Source of the DNA: an uncultured Christensenellaceae bacterium
GTDB lineage: Bacteria > Bacillota > Clostridia > Christensenellales > CAG-314
Length of the DNA stretch: 64,000 nt
Direction: 5' to 3'
NCBI GenBank assembly: GCA_910587795.1
Contig: CAJUNH010000002.1
Coordinates: 144,560-208,559, forward strand
This document shows, piece by piece, positions 18,556 to 26,873 of the stretch. The notes below the pieces were generated by a model. It was not told the origin of the DNA. It made no database searches and worked only from the letters and a program-made list of their open reading frames with translations. Every line of letters begins with the position of its first letter. Positions within the stretch are counted from its first letter, which is position 1. Both the position numbers and the translations under genes were made by a program.

Positions 18556-19662
18556 CTAATATACAACTACTGACTTTTTTACTAACGCAACAGCCTTATC
18601 TTGCGCGTATGCCACTATTACGTCGGTATCGCCCTGACGGACTAACTTTTTTGCCGCAAACGCGCTGATTTTAAATTTTTGTTCGTTTCCGTCCGTATCT
18701 AAATAAAAACAAAAATATTTACCTTCGGCGCCGTTTCCGTAAACTTTGCTTGTATAAGCCAGCTTGCCCGAAGTATAGGTTGCTCCTATCGATGTAACCG
18801 AATCGAAACAGCGTTTTGTTTTAAAAGGAACGTAAGCAGTGCTTAACGATAACGCTAAAAACATAATTAAAAACGCGCCGGATACAGAGGCAAAAACCCA
18901 AACGTAAGCGTCTTTAACCGTAATAGCAAAGTAGGTTAACATAAACGCAAATACCAGAGAAAACGCAAAATATATGCCGGAAAGAATAAAAAATCTTTTA
19001 TCATAGCCCAGCGGAGTATATTGGCTTACGTCAATTTCTACCGTGCAGCCGTTTAAGCCGAGGGTATTCGGCGTATCGGCTGTTACTGCCGCTTCGTTTC
19101 CTTCCACGTCCAGTAATGTATACTTGGACAGAATAAAACATTTGCTTTCGTCAAAAGCAACAACGATCTGCTGTCCTTCGTAAAAAGTCGGGGCGCTTGA
19201 GTAAATCTTTTTAAATTTTTCGGTACGGATGTTGCCGCTGCGGTCGTAAAACTGAAAAATAAGCAAAACTTCTTCTCTTGTGCGTAAATCCCCGTCTTTA
19301 TCTCGCGACGTATGTTTTGTTACGGTTATCTCGGTAAGCGTTGCATAGGTAACGTCGGCGTTAAGTATCCGTTTGCGCACAAGAATATTGCGGGTATGGT
19401 AGCCGACAAAAATTATCAGCGCCGCTCCAAAAAACGCTCCGCAAATTGCGTAAAAAACGGTATACTGACCGGACGTATCTGCGCCGTTATCTTTGTTGAC
19501 ATATATTATAAACGCAAGCACTGCCCAAAAGAACAGTGATATAAACATAAGAACCCACGGTAATATGGATTTGTATCCTTCGGCAGCTATCGGTTTTCTT
19601 CTGTCTAATTTAAAAAATCCGCACTTAGACGGAGCAACAGTTTTTTTGTTATCTTTTTTCAT
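18556..19662 (-). CDS. DUF3592-like membrane protein
   Basis: A 368-residue membrane protein with four predicted transmembrane segments in two pairs (about residues 33-55 and 68-90; then about 220-242 and 252-275). Each pair is followed by a soluble beta-rich segment of DUF3592 type, the first with F-Q-F-Y-D-R-S-G-N and Y-E-G-Q-Q-I-V-V-A-F. It looks like an internal duplication of a two-TM-plus-beta unit. Function unknown. It is transcribed alone, away from the lipoprotein gene. Confidence 0.6.
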   Translation of the reverse strand: MKKDNKKTVAPSKCGFFKLDRRKPIAAEGYKSILPWVLMFISLFFWAVLAFIIYVNKDNGADTSGQYTVFYAICGAFFGAALIIFVGYHTRNILVRKRILNADVTYATLTEITVTKHTSRDKDGDLRTREEVLLIFQFYDRSGNIRTEKFKKIYSSAPTFYEGQQIVVAFDESKCFILSKYTLLDVEGNEAAVTADTPNTLGLNGCTVEIDVSQYTPLGYDKRFFILSGIYFAFSLVFAFMLTYFAITVKDAYVWVFASVSGAFLIMFLALSLSTAYVPFKTKRCFDSVTSIGATYTSGKLAYTSKVYGNGAEGKYFCFYLDTDGNEQKFKISAFAAKKLVRQGDTDVIVAYAQDKAVALVKKSVVVY

Positions 19663-19771
19663 AATACTTATTATATCATAAAGTCAATTTACAGAATACA
19701 GTTTTTTAACGGTTTTTAAAAAAAATTATAGAGTTATAAATTTTATATATCAAATACCGGTATTAAAATAC

Positions 19772-19802
19772 TTGACGGGGGGGGGGTATATGTTGATACA
19801 AT
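19772..19802 (+). promoter_or_regulatory. Promoter with a run of ten G in its spacer
   Basis: TTGACG at 19772-19777 is followed by a G10 tract (19777-19786) and then TGATACAAT, an extended -10 with TACAAT at 19797-19802. The present spacer is 19 bp; loss of two G would make it 17. Length change of such a tract could alter promoter strength. Confidence 0.65.
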
Positions 19803-19846
19803 AGCCAATGGCGAAAGCTGAAAAAAAATTTAAGGAGAAAAAAGAC

Positions 19847-20617
19847 ATGAAAAAACATGCAAAACTGACAGTTATTGTTTTGGCAGTTGTTTTAGCGTTG
19901 TCCCTTGCTTTGGTACTTGCCGCTTGCGAACAACCCGAAACAAAAACAGCTTACGGTCTTGTGCACGGAAAAGGTTATGTCGGTAAGGCTACCGTAGTAA
20001 GAGCCGGCGACAGTTTAGTATCCGCAGAATTGGACGAAGCGTGCTTGCCCACATACGTAACCGCTAAAAGCGCAATCGAGGGATACACCGTAGAAGGTAA
20101 ATATTCCAGCCACGGCGAGCCTGCAACCGCTAACTTCTACAAGACGGTTAAATTTGCCGACGTAACGATGACTTACGACGCAACCGAAGCAGGAGGATTT
20201 TCCAAGGGATATATGGTAGGAACGCAAACTATGTTGGAGTTCTTTGCCGTAGAAGCTAACTGCGAAAAGTATTTTGAAGCCGTTGCTAAGAACGAAGTTA
20301 AAGTAGTGCTTGCCGACGGAGAAAAGACGGATATCCTCAACGCAAAAGCTTTGTTAAAGACTCAAAACAACTACTGGGGAACACCCGCCGAAAACGCTTT
20401 GGGCTGGAAGGCAAACGTAGAAGCAACCTGCAATTACGTTGTAGAAAACGGATTTGACGGCGCAAGCAAAAAGGAAGACTTCGAAAAGAAGGATAACTCC
20501 GCAACCAACCCCAAACTTGACAACGAATTAGTTGACAAAAACGGAGTAAAAACAGGCGCAACCTGGACGGATATGTGGGATTATTTCAGCTTACTTAAAT
20601 CCGCATTTGGAAAATAA
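19847..20617 (+). CDS. Lipoprotein of unknown function
   Basis: A 256-residue exported lipoprotein. A basic start, a long hydrophobic core and a lipobox ending L-A-A-C place the lipid-modified Cys near residue 27. The mature part consists of a beta-rich segment (about 35-110) with G-x-V-H-G-K-G-Y, then alternating helices, and ends with a Trp-containing segment. The repeated G-Y-x-x-G-x-x style recalls FMN-binding or pheromone-type lipoproteins, but I cannot assign it. AAGGAG lies 9 bp before the chosen start at 19847. Expression may depend on the G-tract promoter upstream. Confidence 0.8.
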   Translation: MKKHAKLTVIVLAVVLALSLALVLAACEQPETKTAYGLVHGKGYVGKATVVRAGDSLVSAELDEACLPTYVTAKSAIEGYTVEGKYSSHGEPATANFYKTVKFADVTMTYDATEAGGFSKGYMVGTQTMLEFFAVEANCEKYFEAVAKNEVKVVLADGEKTDILNAKALLKTQNNYWGTPAENALGWKANVEATCNYVVENGFDGASKKEDFEKKDNSATNPKLDNELVDKNGVKTGATWTDMWDYFSLLKSAFGK

Positions 20618-20647
20618 GTCATAGAATCAAAATCTCTTTCAAAAATA

Positions 20648-20675
20648 ACGACCGCATAATTTGCGGTCGTTTTTG
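20648..20675. terminator. Bidirectional terminator
   Basis: A perfect 9 bp inverted repeat, ACGACCGCA/TGCGGTCGT around TAATT, with T-run on plus and A/T-rich sequence on the other side, between two convergent genes. Confidence 0.88.
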
Positions 20676-20682
20676 TATTCTT

Positions 20683-22449
20683 TTATTTTAAGTTTGTAAT
20701 AAATTCCGTTTTAGCTTCGCCTTCCGCAAACGGATTAAACACCGCAACGCGTTCGCCTTTGCTGTTGATGTATACGCTCACTTGCGAATTTGCGGTAAAG
20801 TCTACGCTTGTGCCCAAACCTATATGTCGGGACTTATTAAACGCGCCCACGCTGTCCGTTTGAGTGCTGCCTCTGCGTCCGCAGATAAAACCGTTAAATT
20901 CAAAATCTGTAAGATATCCTCCGTAGGTTTTGTTTTCGCCTTTAAATTGACTGTTATAAACGAGATTGCCTTTTTCGTTATACATCGTGTCTTGTCCGTC
21001 CAAAAACGGATACAAGTCGTGCTGATGTCCGTATACGCACATATCGGGCTGTATATCGTTTAGCAGTTCCGTCCAAAGAGCCTTAACTTCTTTATTGTTG
21101 TGACGGGCGTTTACAAACTGAATAGGAATATGGCAGCAAACTACGGTGTAATCACGGTTAAGGTGACGTTCTTCCTGAATAATCTGTTTTAAAAATTCCG
21201 TTTGGTCGTTGCGGTATTTAGAAAATACGTCCGTGCCGTAATATTCCCACCAACCGTCATCGTCGTTTGCTCCGGCGGTGTGGTCTTCGCCCAAGTCCAA
21301 AGTTATGCCGTACACTTTGCCGCCGTCAAGGGTAAAGTCGTAGTAAAAGTTTTGGTTTTTGGAGCCGACGTATTTATATAAGTCCTCTGCGTATTTTCCC
21401 TTTATTTCGTGATTGCCGCGCGCGTAGATAACAGGGTATTCGCCTTTGGTTACGTCGTGAGCGAACAAGTTGGTAAACTGCGCGTCGTATTCGCTGTCTA
21501 TCATAGAGTAGGAGTCGCCTAGGATTACCAAAAAGTCCGTAGTTCTTCCTTGTTTTTGCAAATCCGCCTCAAACGCCTGCGCGGCGCTTACAGCCCCCTT
21601 TCGTGCGCCGTGGACGTCGGTAATTGCGTAATAGTCTAAGCCGTCCTCCGTGTTGACTCCGCGGAAGTTAAACGATTTTGTAAGAACTTTGCCTTTATAT
21701 CCGCCGAACGGTCCGCGGTAAATCATTGTTTGCGCGCCGATAGTGTAGCCGCCCGCCTTGTCCAACTTGTCCTGAGGAACGGTCACTTTGTGGACAAGGT
21801 CTTTGGACTTCATGCTTCCTGCGTATAAATCGTAAAATTTTTCGTCGCCGATTTCCACCCAGGCAATGCTTTCGTCGTTGGTGCCGAATACTATTTGGTA
21901 ATCGTCTTCCACTGCGTACACAACAGGGTTGTAGGTAAAGTAGTTGGCTTTTACGTCAAACGCAACTAAAACCGTGCCGAATAAGGCAACGCCCAAAGTA
22001 ACCCATTTAAGCGTAGTAACAAGCTTTGTTTTTGCCGTAGGCGGAAAAAACAGTAAAAGCGCAAACGCCAGCAAGCACAAAGAAATAAGCAGCGACAATC
22101 CGAACGAAGGCAGTATAAAAGGCAAATAGTCTTTTGCGCCTAACGCGATAACCACAATTTCGATAATAAAGAAAACTCCGCTTACCGCTAACGACGCTAT
22201 AAAAGGCGCTTTGCGTTTGCCGCTCCAAACAAACAGCGCAGCAAAAGCGAAAATTGCCGACAAAAACATCAGTATGCAAAATATAAGGGGCGTTTCCATA
22301 ATAAAAAACGACTGGTTTTTGTCCGCGCCCAGCGCTTTGGATATTCCGCTCCAATTAACGCGCAGAGCCAACCAAAACAGCGCGATTACAAGGCTTAATG
22401 CCGCTGCCGAAACGGCAAGCCAATGTTTTTTTATTTTTTCGATAAGCAT
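20683..22449 (-). CDS. Membrane-anchored metallophosphoesterase
   Basis: A 588-residue protein with about five N-terminal transmembrane segments (residues 10-165) followed by a calcineurin-like phosphoesterase domain that should face outward. Metal-site motifs appear in family order: D-V-H-G, G-D-S-Y-S, G-N-H-E, C-H-I-P and G-H-Q-H. The second motif lacks the usual D-x-x-D wording but keeps G-D. A Trp-rich segment around residue 395 is unusual. The start follows GGGAGGAAC. Substrate unknown; it could be a phospholipid head group or a nucleotide. Confidence 0.85.
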   Translation of the reverse strand: MLIEKIKKHWLAVSAAALSLVIALFWLALRVNWSGISKALGADKNQSFFIMETPLIFCILMFLSAIFAFAALFVWSGKRKAPFIASLAVSGVFFIIEIVVIALGAKDYLPFILPSFGLSLLISLCLLAFALLLFFPPTAKTKLVTTLKWVTLGVALFGTVLVAFDVKANYFTYNPVVYAVEDDYQIVFGTNDESIAWVEIGDEKFYDLYAGSMKSKDLVHKVTVPQDKLDKAGGYTIGAQTMIYRGPFGGYKGKVLTKSFNFRGVNTEDGLDYYAITDVHGARKGAVSAAQAFEADLQKQGRTTDFLVILGDSYSMIDSEYDAQFTNLFAHDVTKGEYPVIYARGNHEIKGKYAEDLYKYVGSKNQNFYYDFTLDGGKVYGITLDLGEDHTAGANDDDGWWEYYGTDVFSKYRNDQTEFLKQIIQEERHLNRDYTVVCCHIPIQFVNARHNNKEVKALWTELLNDIQPDMCVYGHQHDLYPFLDGQDTMYNEKGNLVYNSQFKGENKTYGGYLTDFEFNGFICGRRGSTQTDSVGAFNKSRHIGLGTSVDFTANSQVSVYINSKGERVAVFNPFAEGEAKTEFITNLK

Positions 22450-22475
22450 ATGTTCCTCCCAAAAAAGTTTTTTTT

Positions 22476-22720
22476 ATAATAGCATACAAATAACAATTAA
22501 CGACGTTTAACTGCAACAAACTGCTATTAGTTACTCGCTGTTACATCGTATCACGTTGATAATAAAATATTGCGATTGATATAGCTCGTGTACGATATAA
22601 TAGCATACAAATAACAATTAACGACGCTTAACAACAACAAACTGCTATTAATAACTCGCTGTTACATCGTATCACGTTGACAGTAAAGTTTGGCGATATG
22701 TTGTTTGTGTACGATATAAT
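22476..22720. repeat. Tandem pair of ~121 bp dyad repeats, locus 1
   Basis: Two copies (22476-22596 and 22597-22720) of a unit with two nested inverted repeats. The first is TAATAGCA...TGCTATTA. The second is ATCGTA(T)CACG...CGTGTACGAT. The best-conserved core is GTTACATCGTATCACGTTGA. Two more copies occur at 57922-58170. Confidence 0.85.
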
Positions 22721-22798
22721 AAGAAAAAACAGCATTTTATCTAAGCGTGAATTTTATATCTTTTTCGCTTGTTAAAAATATTATAAAATAAGCCGATA

Positions 22799-23023
22799 TT
22801 ACACCCATTTAGAGCGGTTAAGTTCTTTTTTAACGGCTTTGTCCAAACGGTCGTCGCTCTGTTCTAACGATATGCGCAGCGCTTCCAAATCCACCAGTGC
22901 AAACTTCGGGTTGTTGTTTTTAAAAATTACTACGCAGCCGTTGTCTTCCGCCATACGTACTACTTTTGAAAAGTTTTGATTGGCTTCGGTTATAGAAACG
23001 ATTTGTTTGCTGTCTATTAACAT
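22799..23023 (-). CDS. Phd/YefM-type antitoxin (orphan)
   Basis: A 74-residue protein of the Phd/YefM antitoxin family. The N-terminal DNA-binding fold is seen in SITEANQNFSKVVRMAE and the beta-strand segment V-V-I-F-K-N-N-N-P-K-F-A-L-V follows. The C-terminal ~25 residues, which would bind a toxin, are charged. Members bind and neutralise a Doc or YoeB/RelE toxin and repress their own operon. No toxin gene is found on either side: upstream is the SDR gene and downstream are the dyad repeats. AAGGAGAA precedes the start. Confidence 0.85.
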   Translation of the reverse strand: MLIDSKQIVSITEANQNFSKVVRMAEDNGCVVIFKNNNPKFALVDLEALRISLEQSDDRLDKAVKKELNRSKWV

Positions 23024-23108
23024 AATAATTTTTCTCCTTAAACGTATTTTATTACGCCATAACGCACTTAAAGTTTAATTGCAGCGGTAGTTTCGATATG
23101 CCTAACGT

Positions 23109-23885
23109 CTAACGGTACCGTCTGTTAAACTTCTGCTGTTTAATCCAAATATTCATTACCGTTTTGGTAGGTAAAAGGCGCACAAGCCGCACTTGACTGC
23201 GGGCAATAAATCCGCAGATAGAAACGTCTTTGCCGCGCATTAGGTCTTTGTAGGCTTTGTCTACTACGTCGCGAGGATCGTACATTGCGGCAAACTTTAT
23301 AACGACGTGTTTTTCCGTTTGTCCGGCGCGGTCAAAAAACTTTGTCTTTGTCCAAAACGGGCACACTGCGCAAACGTTTATTTTTCGGGGACGCAGTTCC
23401 GCGTTTAGCGCACGAGCGTAGCTGTGTATAAAAGCTTTGGTCGCCGCGTATACGCTTTGGTACGGAGTAGGCTGAAACGCCGCCACCGAGCTGAACTCCG
23501 CAATTTTTGCGCCCGCACCCATATACGGCAGGCAGTATTCCGTCACCGCTACAAGCGATTCGCAGTTGAGCCGTACCGTATTTGTGCTTTGCTCCACCGG
23601 GATTTCGTCATACCTGCCGAATTTGCCGAAACCGCTTGCGTAAACCAACCAACGTACGTCGGGTTTTTCTTTTTCCAAACTGCTTCGCAGCTCGTCTATG
23701 CCGTCTTTTGTCAAATCCGCGGCAAATAATCTGGTCGGCGTTTTCATCTGCGCCGCCGTTTCCTCCAAACCGCTTCGATCCAACGCAATCAGCCAAATTT
23801 CTTCCGTTTTTCCGCATTTGTCCAGCTTTAAAGCAAACTCTCTGCCCATACCGCTCGATGCGCCCGTAACGATCGCTATTTTCAT
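23109..23885 (-). CDS. Short-chain dehydrogenase/reductase
   Basis: A 258-residue classical SDR enzyme, an NAD(P)H-dependent oxidoreductase. The cofactor motif is TGASSGMG at residues 7-14. The catalytic S-Y-K set appears with a Ser-Ser pair near residue 128 and Y-A-A-T-K near 145. The stretch after the active site is typical of acyl or steroid-type SDRs. The C-terminal end is basic and could touch a membrane. A promoter at 23905-23933 and AAGGAG give a 10-15 nt leader. Substrate unknown. Confidence 0.88.
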   Translation of the reverse strand: MKIAIVTGASSGMGREFALKLDKCGKTEEIWLIALDRSGLEETAAQMKTPTRLFAADLTKDGIDELRSSLEKEKPDVRWLVYASGFGKFGRYDEIPVEQSTNTVRLNCESLVAVTEYCLPYMGAGAKIAEFSSVAAFQPTPYQSVYAATKAFIHSYARALNAELRPRKINVCAVCPFWTKTKFFDRAGQTEKHVVIKFAAMYDPRDVVDKAYKDLMRGKDVSICGFIARSQVRLVRLLPTKTVMNIWIKQQKFNRRYR

Positions 23886-23904
23886 TTCCGTATTTTTCTC
23901 CTTT

Positions 23905-23933
23905 ATTATAACATTATTCTAGGTAAAATTCAA
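23905..23933 (-). promoter_or_regulatory. Promoter of the SDR gene with overlapping repeat arm
   Basis: Minus strand: TTGAAT (23928-23933), 17 bp, TATAAT (23905-23910). An arm of an inverted repeat, TAGGTAAAATTC at 23920-23931, lies over the -35 and spacer. Its partner GAATTTTACCTA is at 23980-23991. It may be an operator. Confidence 0.6.
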
Positions 23934-24032
23934 CCCCTGATTTTTGCCAAAAATGTACGTTTTTAACAAACAATAGCTAGAATTTTACCTAAATTTATTT
24001 TTGTGAACCGTGTTTTTTATTGCAAAAATATA

Positions 24033-24061
24033 TTGACAGCCGCATTATTGACCGTTATACT
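24033..24061 (+). promoter_or_regulatory. Promoter of the ABC ATPase gene
   Basis: TTGACA at 24033-24038, exactly 17 bp, TATACT at 24056-24061: close to the sigma-A consensus. Confidence 0.8.
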
Positions 24062-24126
24062 AGATGTTGTATACCCTTACAAGCAGAATGCAGCGGTAAT
24101 AGTATGCGCCAAAACAGGAGGAAAAA

Positions 24127-26025
24127 ATGGCTAATTTAAAACTAAATCACATTTATAAGGTGTATCCAAACGGAGTAAAAGCGGTAAACGATTTTTCTAT
24201 GGATATTGCCGATAAGGAATTTATAGTTTTTATAGGACCGTCGGGATGCGGAAAGTCCACTACGTTGAAAATGATAGCAGGCTTGGAAGAAATTACGGCG
24301 GGCGAGCTGTGCATAGGCGATACGGTGGTAAACGACGTAGAACCTAAGGAGCGCGATATAGCTATGGTTTTCCAAAACTATGCGCTGTACCCGAATATGA
24401 CGGTTTACGAAAATATGGCGTTCGGTCTTAAACTGCGCAAAATGCCCAAAGAAGAAATAGACAAAAAGGTGCGCGAAGCGGCGCGTATACTGGGCATAAC
24501 GGAATATCTGGACCGTAAACCTAAGGCTATGAGCGGCGGACAGCGTCAGCGCGTTGCGTTGGGCAGAGCAATCGTCCGCGAGCCTAAAGTATTTTTGCTG
24601 GACGAACCTTTAAGCAACTTGGACGCAAAACTGCGTACGGCAATGCGCGCGGAAATAAGTAAGCTTCACCGCAAGCTGCAAACCACCTTTATTTACGTAA
24701 CTCACGACCAGGTAGAGGCTATGACCATGGGTACGCGTATCGTCGTAATGAAGGACGGCTTTGTTCAGCAGATAGACAGTCCGCGTAATTTGTACAACTT
24801 CCCCTGCAATAAATTTGTGGCGGGCTTTATCGGCACTCCGCAAATGAACTTTTTTAAAGGCAAGCTTTTAAAGCGCGGCGATAAAGTTACTGTATCGTTT
24901 GACGACACCGACGTAAAACTTACTGCGTCCGCAAGCATATTCAACAAAGCCAAAGCGGAGTATTTGGACGGAGAAAGACCCGTTACAATCGGTTTGCGCG
25001 CCGAACATATCTCGGTTGACGCAAAACAGTACCCGTACAAAGCAAAGTGCCGCGTATCGCATATAGAGGAGTTGGGTGCCGATTGTCAGGTGTATGCCGA
25101 CTTTAACGCTGAAAACGGCGACGGCGTAGGCGAAAGCCCCACGAGAGTTATTATAAAAGCTCCCGCCGGCAGTTTTTACGAAGCGGACCAAATGATAGAA
25201 GTATCTATGGATTTAACCCGTATCCACGTTTTCGACGCGGAAACGGAAGAAACGATTGCTCCGCGTGTTCCTGCCGAAGTTTCGGCTGCGGCGTCGGTAA
25301 AGGGCGCAAAGCTTACGTTAGCGGGCGCGGAGATCGAACTGCCCGAAGCCATAAAACTTCCAAGCGGCAAGTACGAAGTAATAATACCGACGTCAGCGGT
25401 TGCTTTGGGCGGCGATATAGCTGCGGAAGTTACCGATACCGAACAGGTAAACGACAAAAAACTTATTTACCTTAACGCCGACGGCAAAGCGCTGTTTGCG
25501 CTGGCGGATATGGACGCAAAAATAGGAAAGACCGAAAATATTTCTATCGACCTTAAACAGCTTACGTTTGTTAGCGGCGGACAAACGGTTGCGGCGGCGT
25601 TAAATTGCGTAAACAGCTTAAAAGGCAAAATAACCAAAGAAAAAATCGTTGTGGAAAAAGAAGTAAAAGGCAAAATAAAAAAAGTCAAAGATTATGCGTT
25701 TTCTTTGGAGTGCTGCGGCGCAAGTTTCGAGTGTTCGCGTTCGCTTGCGATACGCTTGATTAACGGCGGCGGTCAGGATGTATTTAATAAGGATTTGGAA
25801 TTCAGATTTAGTCCGTACGACGTAATTATAAGCGAGCAAGGCATAGACGCCTCTGTCGAAAGTATTATAGATTACGGCAAAGAAAGTTTTGCCGTGTGCA
25901 AAGCGGGCGACGCTGCCGTAAACGTTTCTGTGCCGCACGGATTCGGTTTGACAAACGTCAAGTTGGCTTTGGACGTAGAAAAACTTGCGGTAGTCGAGGT
26001 TGCCCGTTCAATCCGTTTGGCGTAA
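24127..26025 (+). CDS. Sugar ABC transporter ATPase (MsmK/UgpC type), extended
   Basis: A 632-residue ATP-binding subunit of the MsmK/UgpC/MalK class, which energises carbohydrate importers. Walker A is GPSGCGKST at residues 37-45. The signature M-S-G-G-Q-R-Q-R-V is near 136, Walker B L-L-D-E-P near 155 and the H-loop V-T-H-D near 192. An OB-type regulatory domain follows. Typical members have about 370 residues; this one has about 260 more, rich in alternating charged and beta-like segments. No permease or binding protein lies nearby, so it may be a shared ATPase. The start follows AGGAGG. Confidence 0.88.
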   Translation: MANLKLNHIYKVYPNGVKAVNDFSMDIADKEFIVFIGPSGCGKSTTLKMIAGLEEITAGELCIGDTVVNDVEPKERDIAMVFQNYALYPNMTVYENMAFGLKLRKMPKEEIDKKVREAARILGITEYLDRKPKAMSGGQRQRVALGRAIVREPKVFLLDEPLSNLDAKLRTAMRAEISKLHRKLQTTFIYVTHDQVEAMTMGTRIVVMKDGFVQQIDSPRNLYNFPCNKFVAGFIGTPQMNFFKGKLLKRGDKVTVSFDDTDVKLTASASIFNKAKAEYLDGERPVTIGLRAEHISVDAKQYPYKAKCRVSHIEELGADCQVYADFNAENGDGVGESPTRVIIKAPAGSFYEADQMIEVSMDLTRIHVFDAETEETIAPRVPAEVSAAASVKGAKLTLAGAEIELPEAIKLPSGKYEVIIPTSAVALGGDIAAEVTDTEQVNDKKLIYLNADGKALFALADMDAKIGKTENISIDLKQLTFVSGGQTVAAALNCVNSLKGKITKEKIVVEKEVKGKIKKVKDYAFSLECCGASFECSRSLAIRLINGGGQDVFNKDLEFRFSPYDVIISEQGIDASVESIIDYGKESFAVCKAGDAAVNVSVPHGFGLTNVKLALDVEKLAVVEVARSIRLA

Positions 26026-26289
26026 AACAAAACCCGACAAAATAATTTATAAAACACAAGCTCGATTGCTTAGAATATTTTGTTTTACGTAAATTAAATA
26101 TTTCGTAATATAATTTATCAACGCAATACGGCGTAACCAAACCCGAATATACAATGTTGTTTAAAGCAAGTAATATTATTTAACGTAATAAAACCGCTTA
26201 AAATAATTTAAGAAAAGTTAAATATTTATTATAAAAAACATACTAACTTAATTAATTTTTGCTGATTGCTTTTTACAGTATATAAGTCA

Positions 26290-26330
26290 AAAACGTCTCT
26301 GCCGATATTCTGCGGGGACGTTTGTATTTT
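26290..26330 (+). terminator. Terminator
   Basis: AAACGTC pairs with GACGTTT, with an inner CTGC/GCGG segment, followed by T-rich sequence, 265 bp after the ABC ATPase stop. Confidence 0.65.
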
Positions 26331-26650
26331 TACAATAATCAAATTTTATAACTGCATATCCGTAAGTAAAGTTGTTAAAAAAACGTTTGTTTAACGTAAA
26401 AGCAAAAAAAACTGTAAAAGCTTGTTACCGTATTTTATGCGTTTGCGTTTTGGCTCTGCGCGCCGATTATTGGCTATTTTTTGTATTAATTTTATACCCT
26501 TTACGTATGTAAAGGTTTTGCCATACGTCTTATGCCGTTTTAACGCAATATCCGCGCTATTTAAATAAATAATTTAGATATTTTTTAAAGTAAAAACGCG
26601 CAAAAAAAATGTAAATAAAAAATAGCCTAAAAAAAAACTGCAAAGCAGTC

Positions 26651-26678
26651 TTGACAAACGGAAAAAGTGTGGTATACT
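26651..26678 (+). promoter_or_regulatory. Promoter of the collagen-like/RHS operon
   Basis: TTGACA at 26651-26656, 16 bp, TATACT at 26673-26678, with TGG directly before the -10 (extended). It is the start of the accessory operon. Confidence 0.82.
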
Positions 26679-26708
26679 GTAATAGAACATAAGTTCGATA
26701 AAATTCAA

Positions 26709-26838
26709 AAGGAGAAGAAAATCAAGGATAAGTAAATAAAAGTAAAAACGTAATAGTAAAAAAAAGGCAATGCGGGCGGTATACCGTCTGCGGTTAAAAG
26801 ACGGCAAAGGTAAAGTATCCTTTGTTTCGTCTTTTTTT
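26709..26838 (+). promoter_or_regulatory. Attenuator-like leader
   Basis: The leader can fold in competing ways. Segment 1 GCGGGCGG (26772-26779) pairs with segment 2 CCGTCTGC (26784-26791) around a TATA loop. Segment 2 (CCGTCT) can instead pair with segment 3 AGACGG (26799-26804). Segment 3 extended (AAGACGGCAAAGG, 26798-26810) can pair with CCTTTG (26819-26824) and CGTCTT (26828-26833), followed by a T-run to 26838: a terminator. A ribosome-site-like AAAGGAG at 26709 has no canonical start codon after it. Fold is seen; regulation is inferred. Confidence 0.6.
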
Positions 26839-26873
26839 ATGTAAAAAAACAATAAAAAATAAAGGAGAAAAAA

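Noticed and set aside
26761..26838. c-di-GMP (GEMM-I) riboswitch upstream of the collagen-like gene
   Set aside because: GACGGCAAAGG recalls GACGCAAAGCC but the tetraloop/receptor and the rest of the GEMM consensus are missing.
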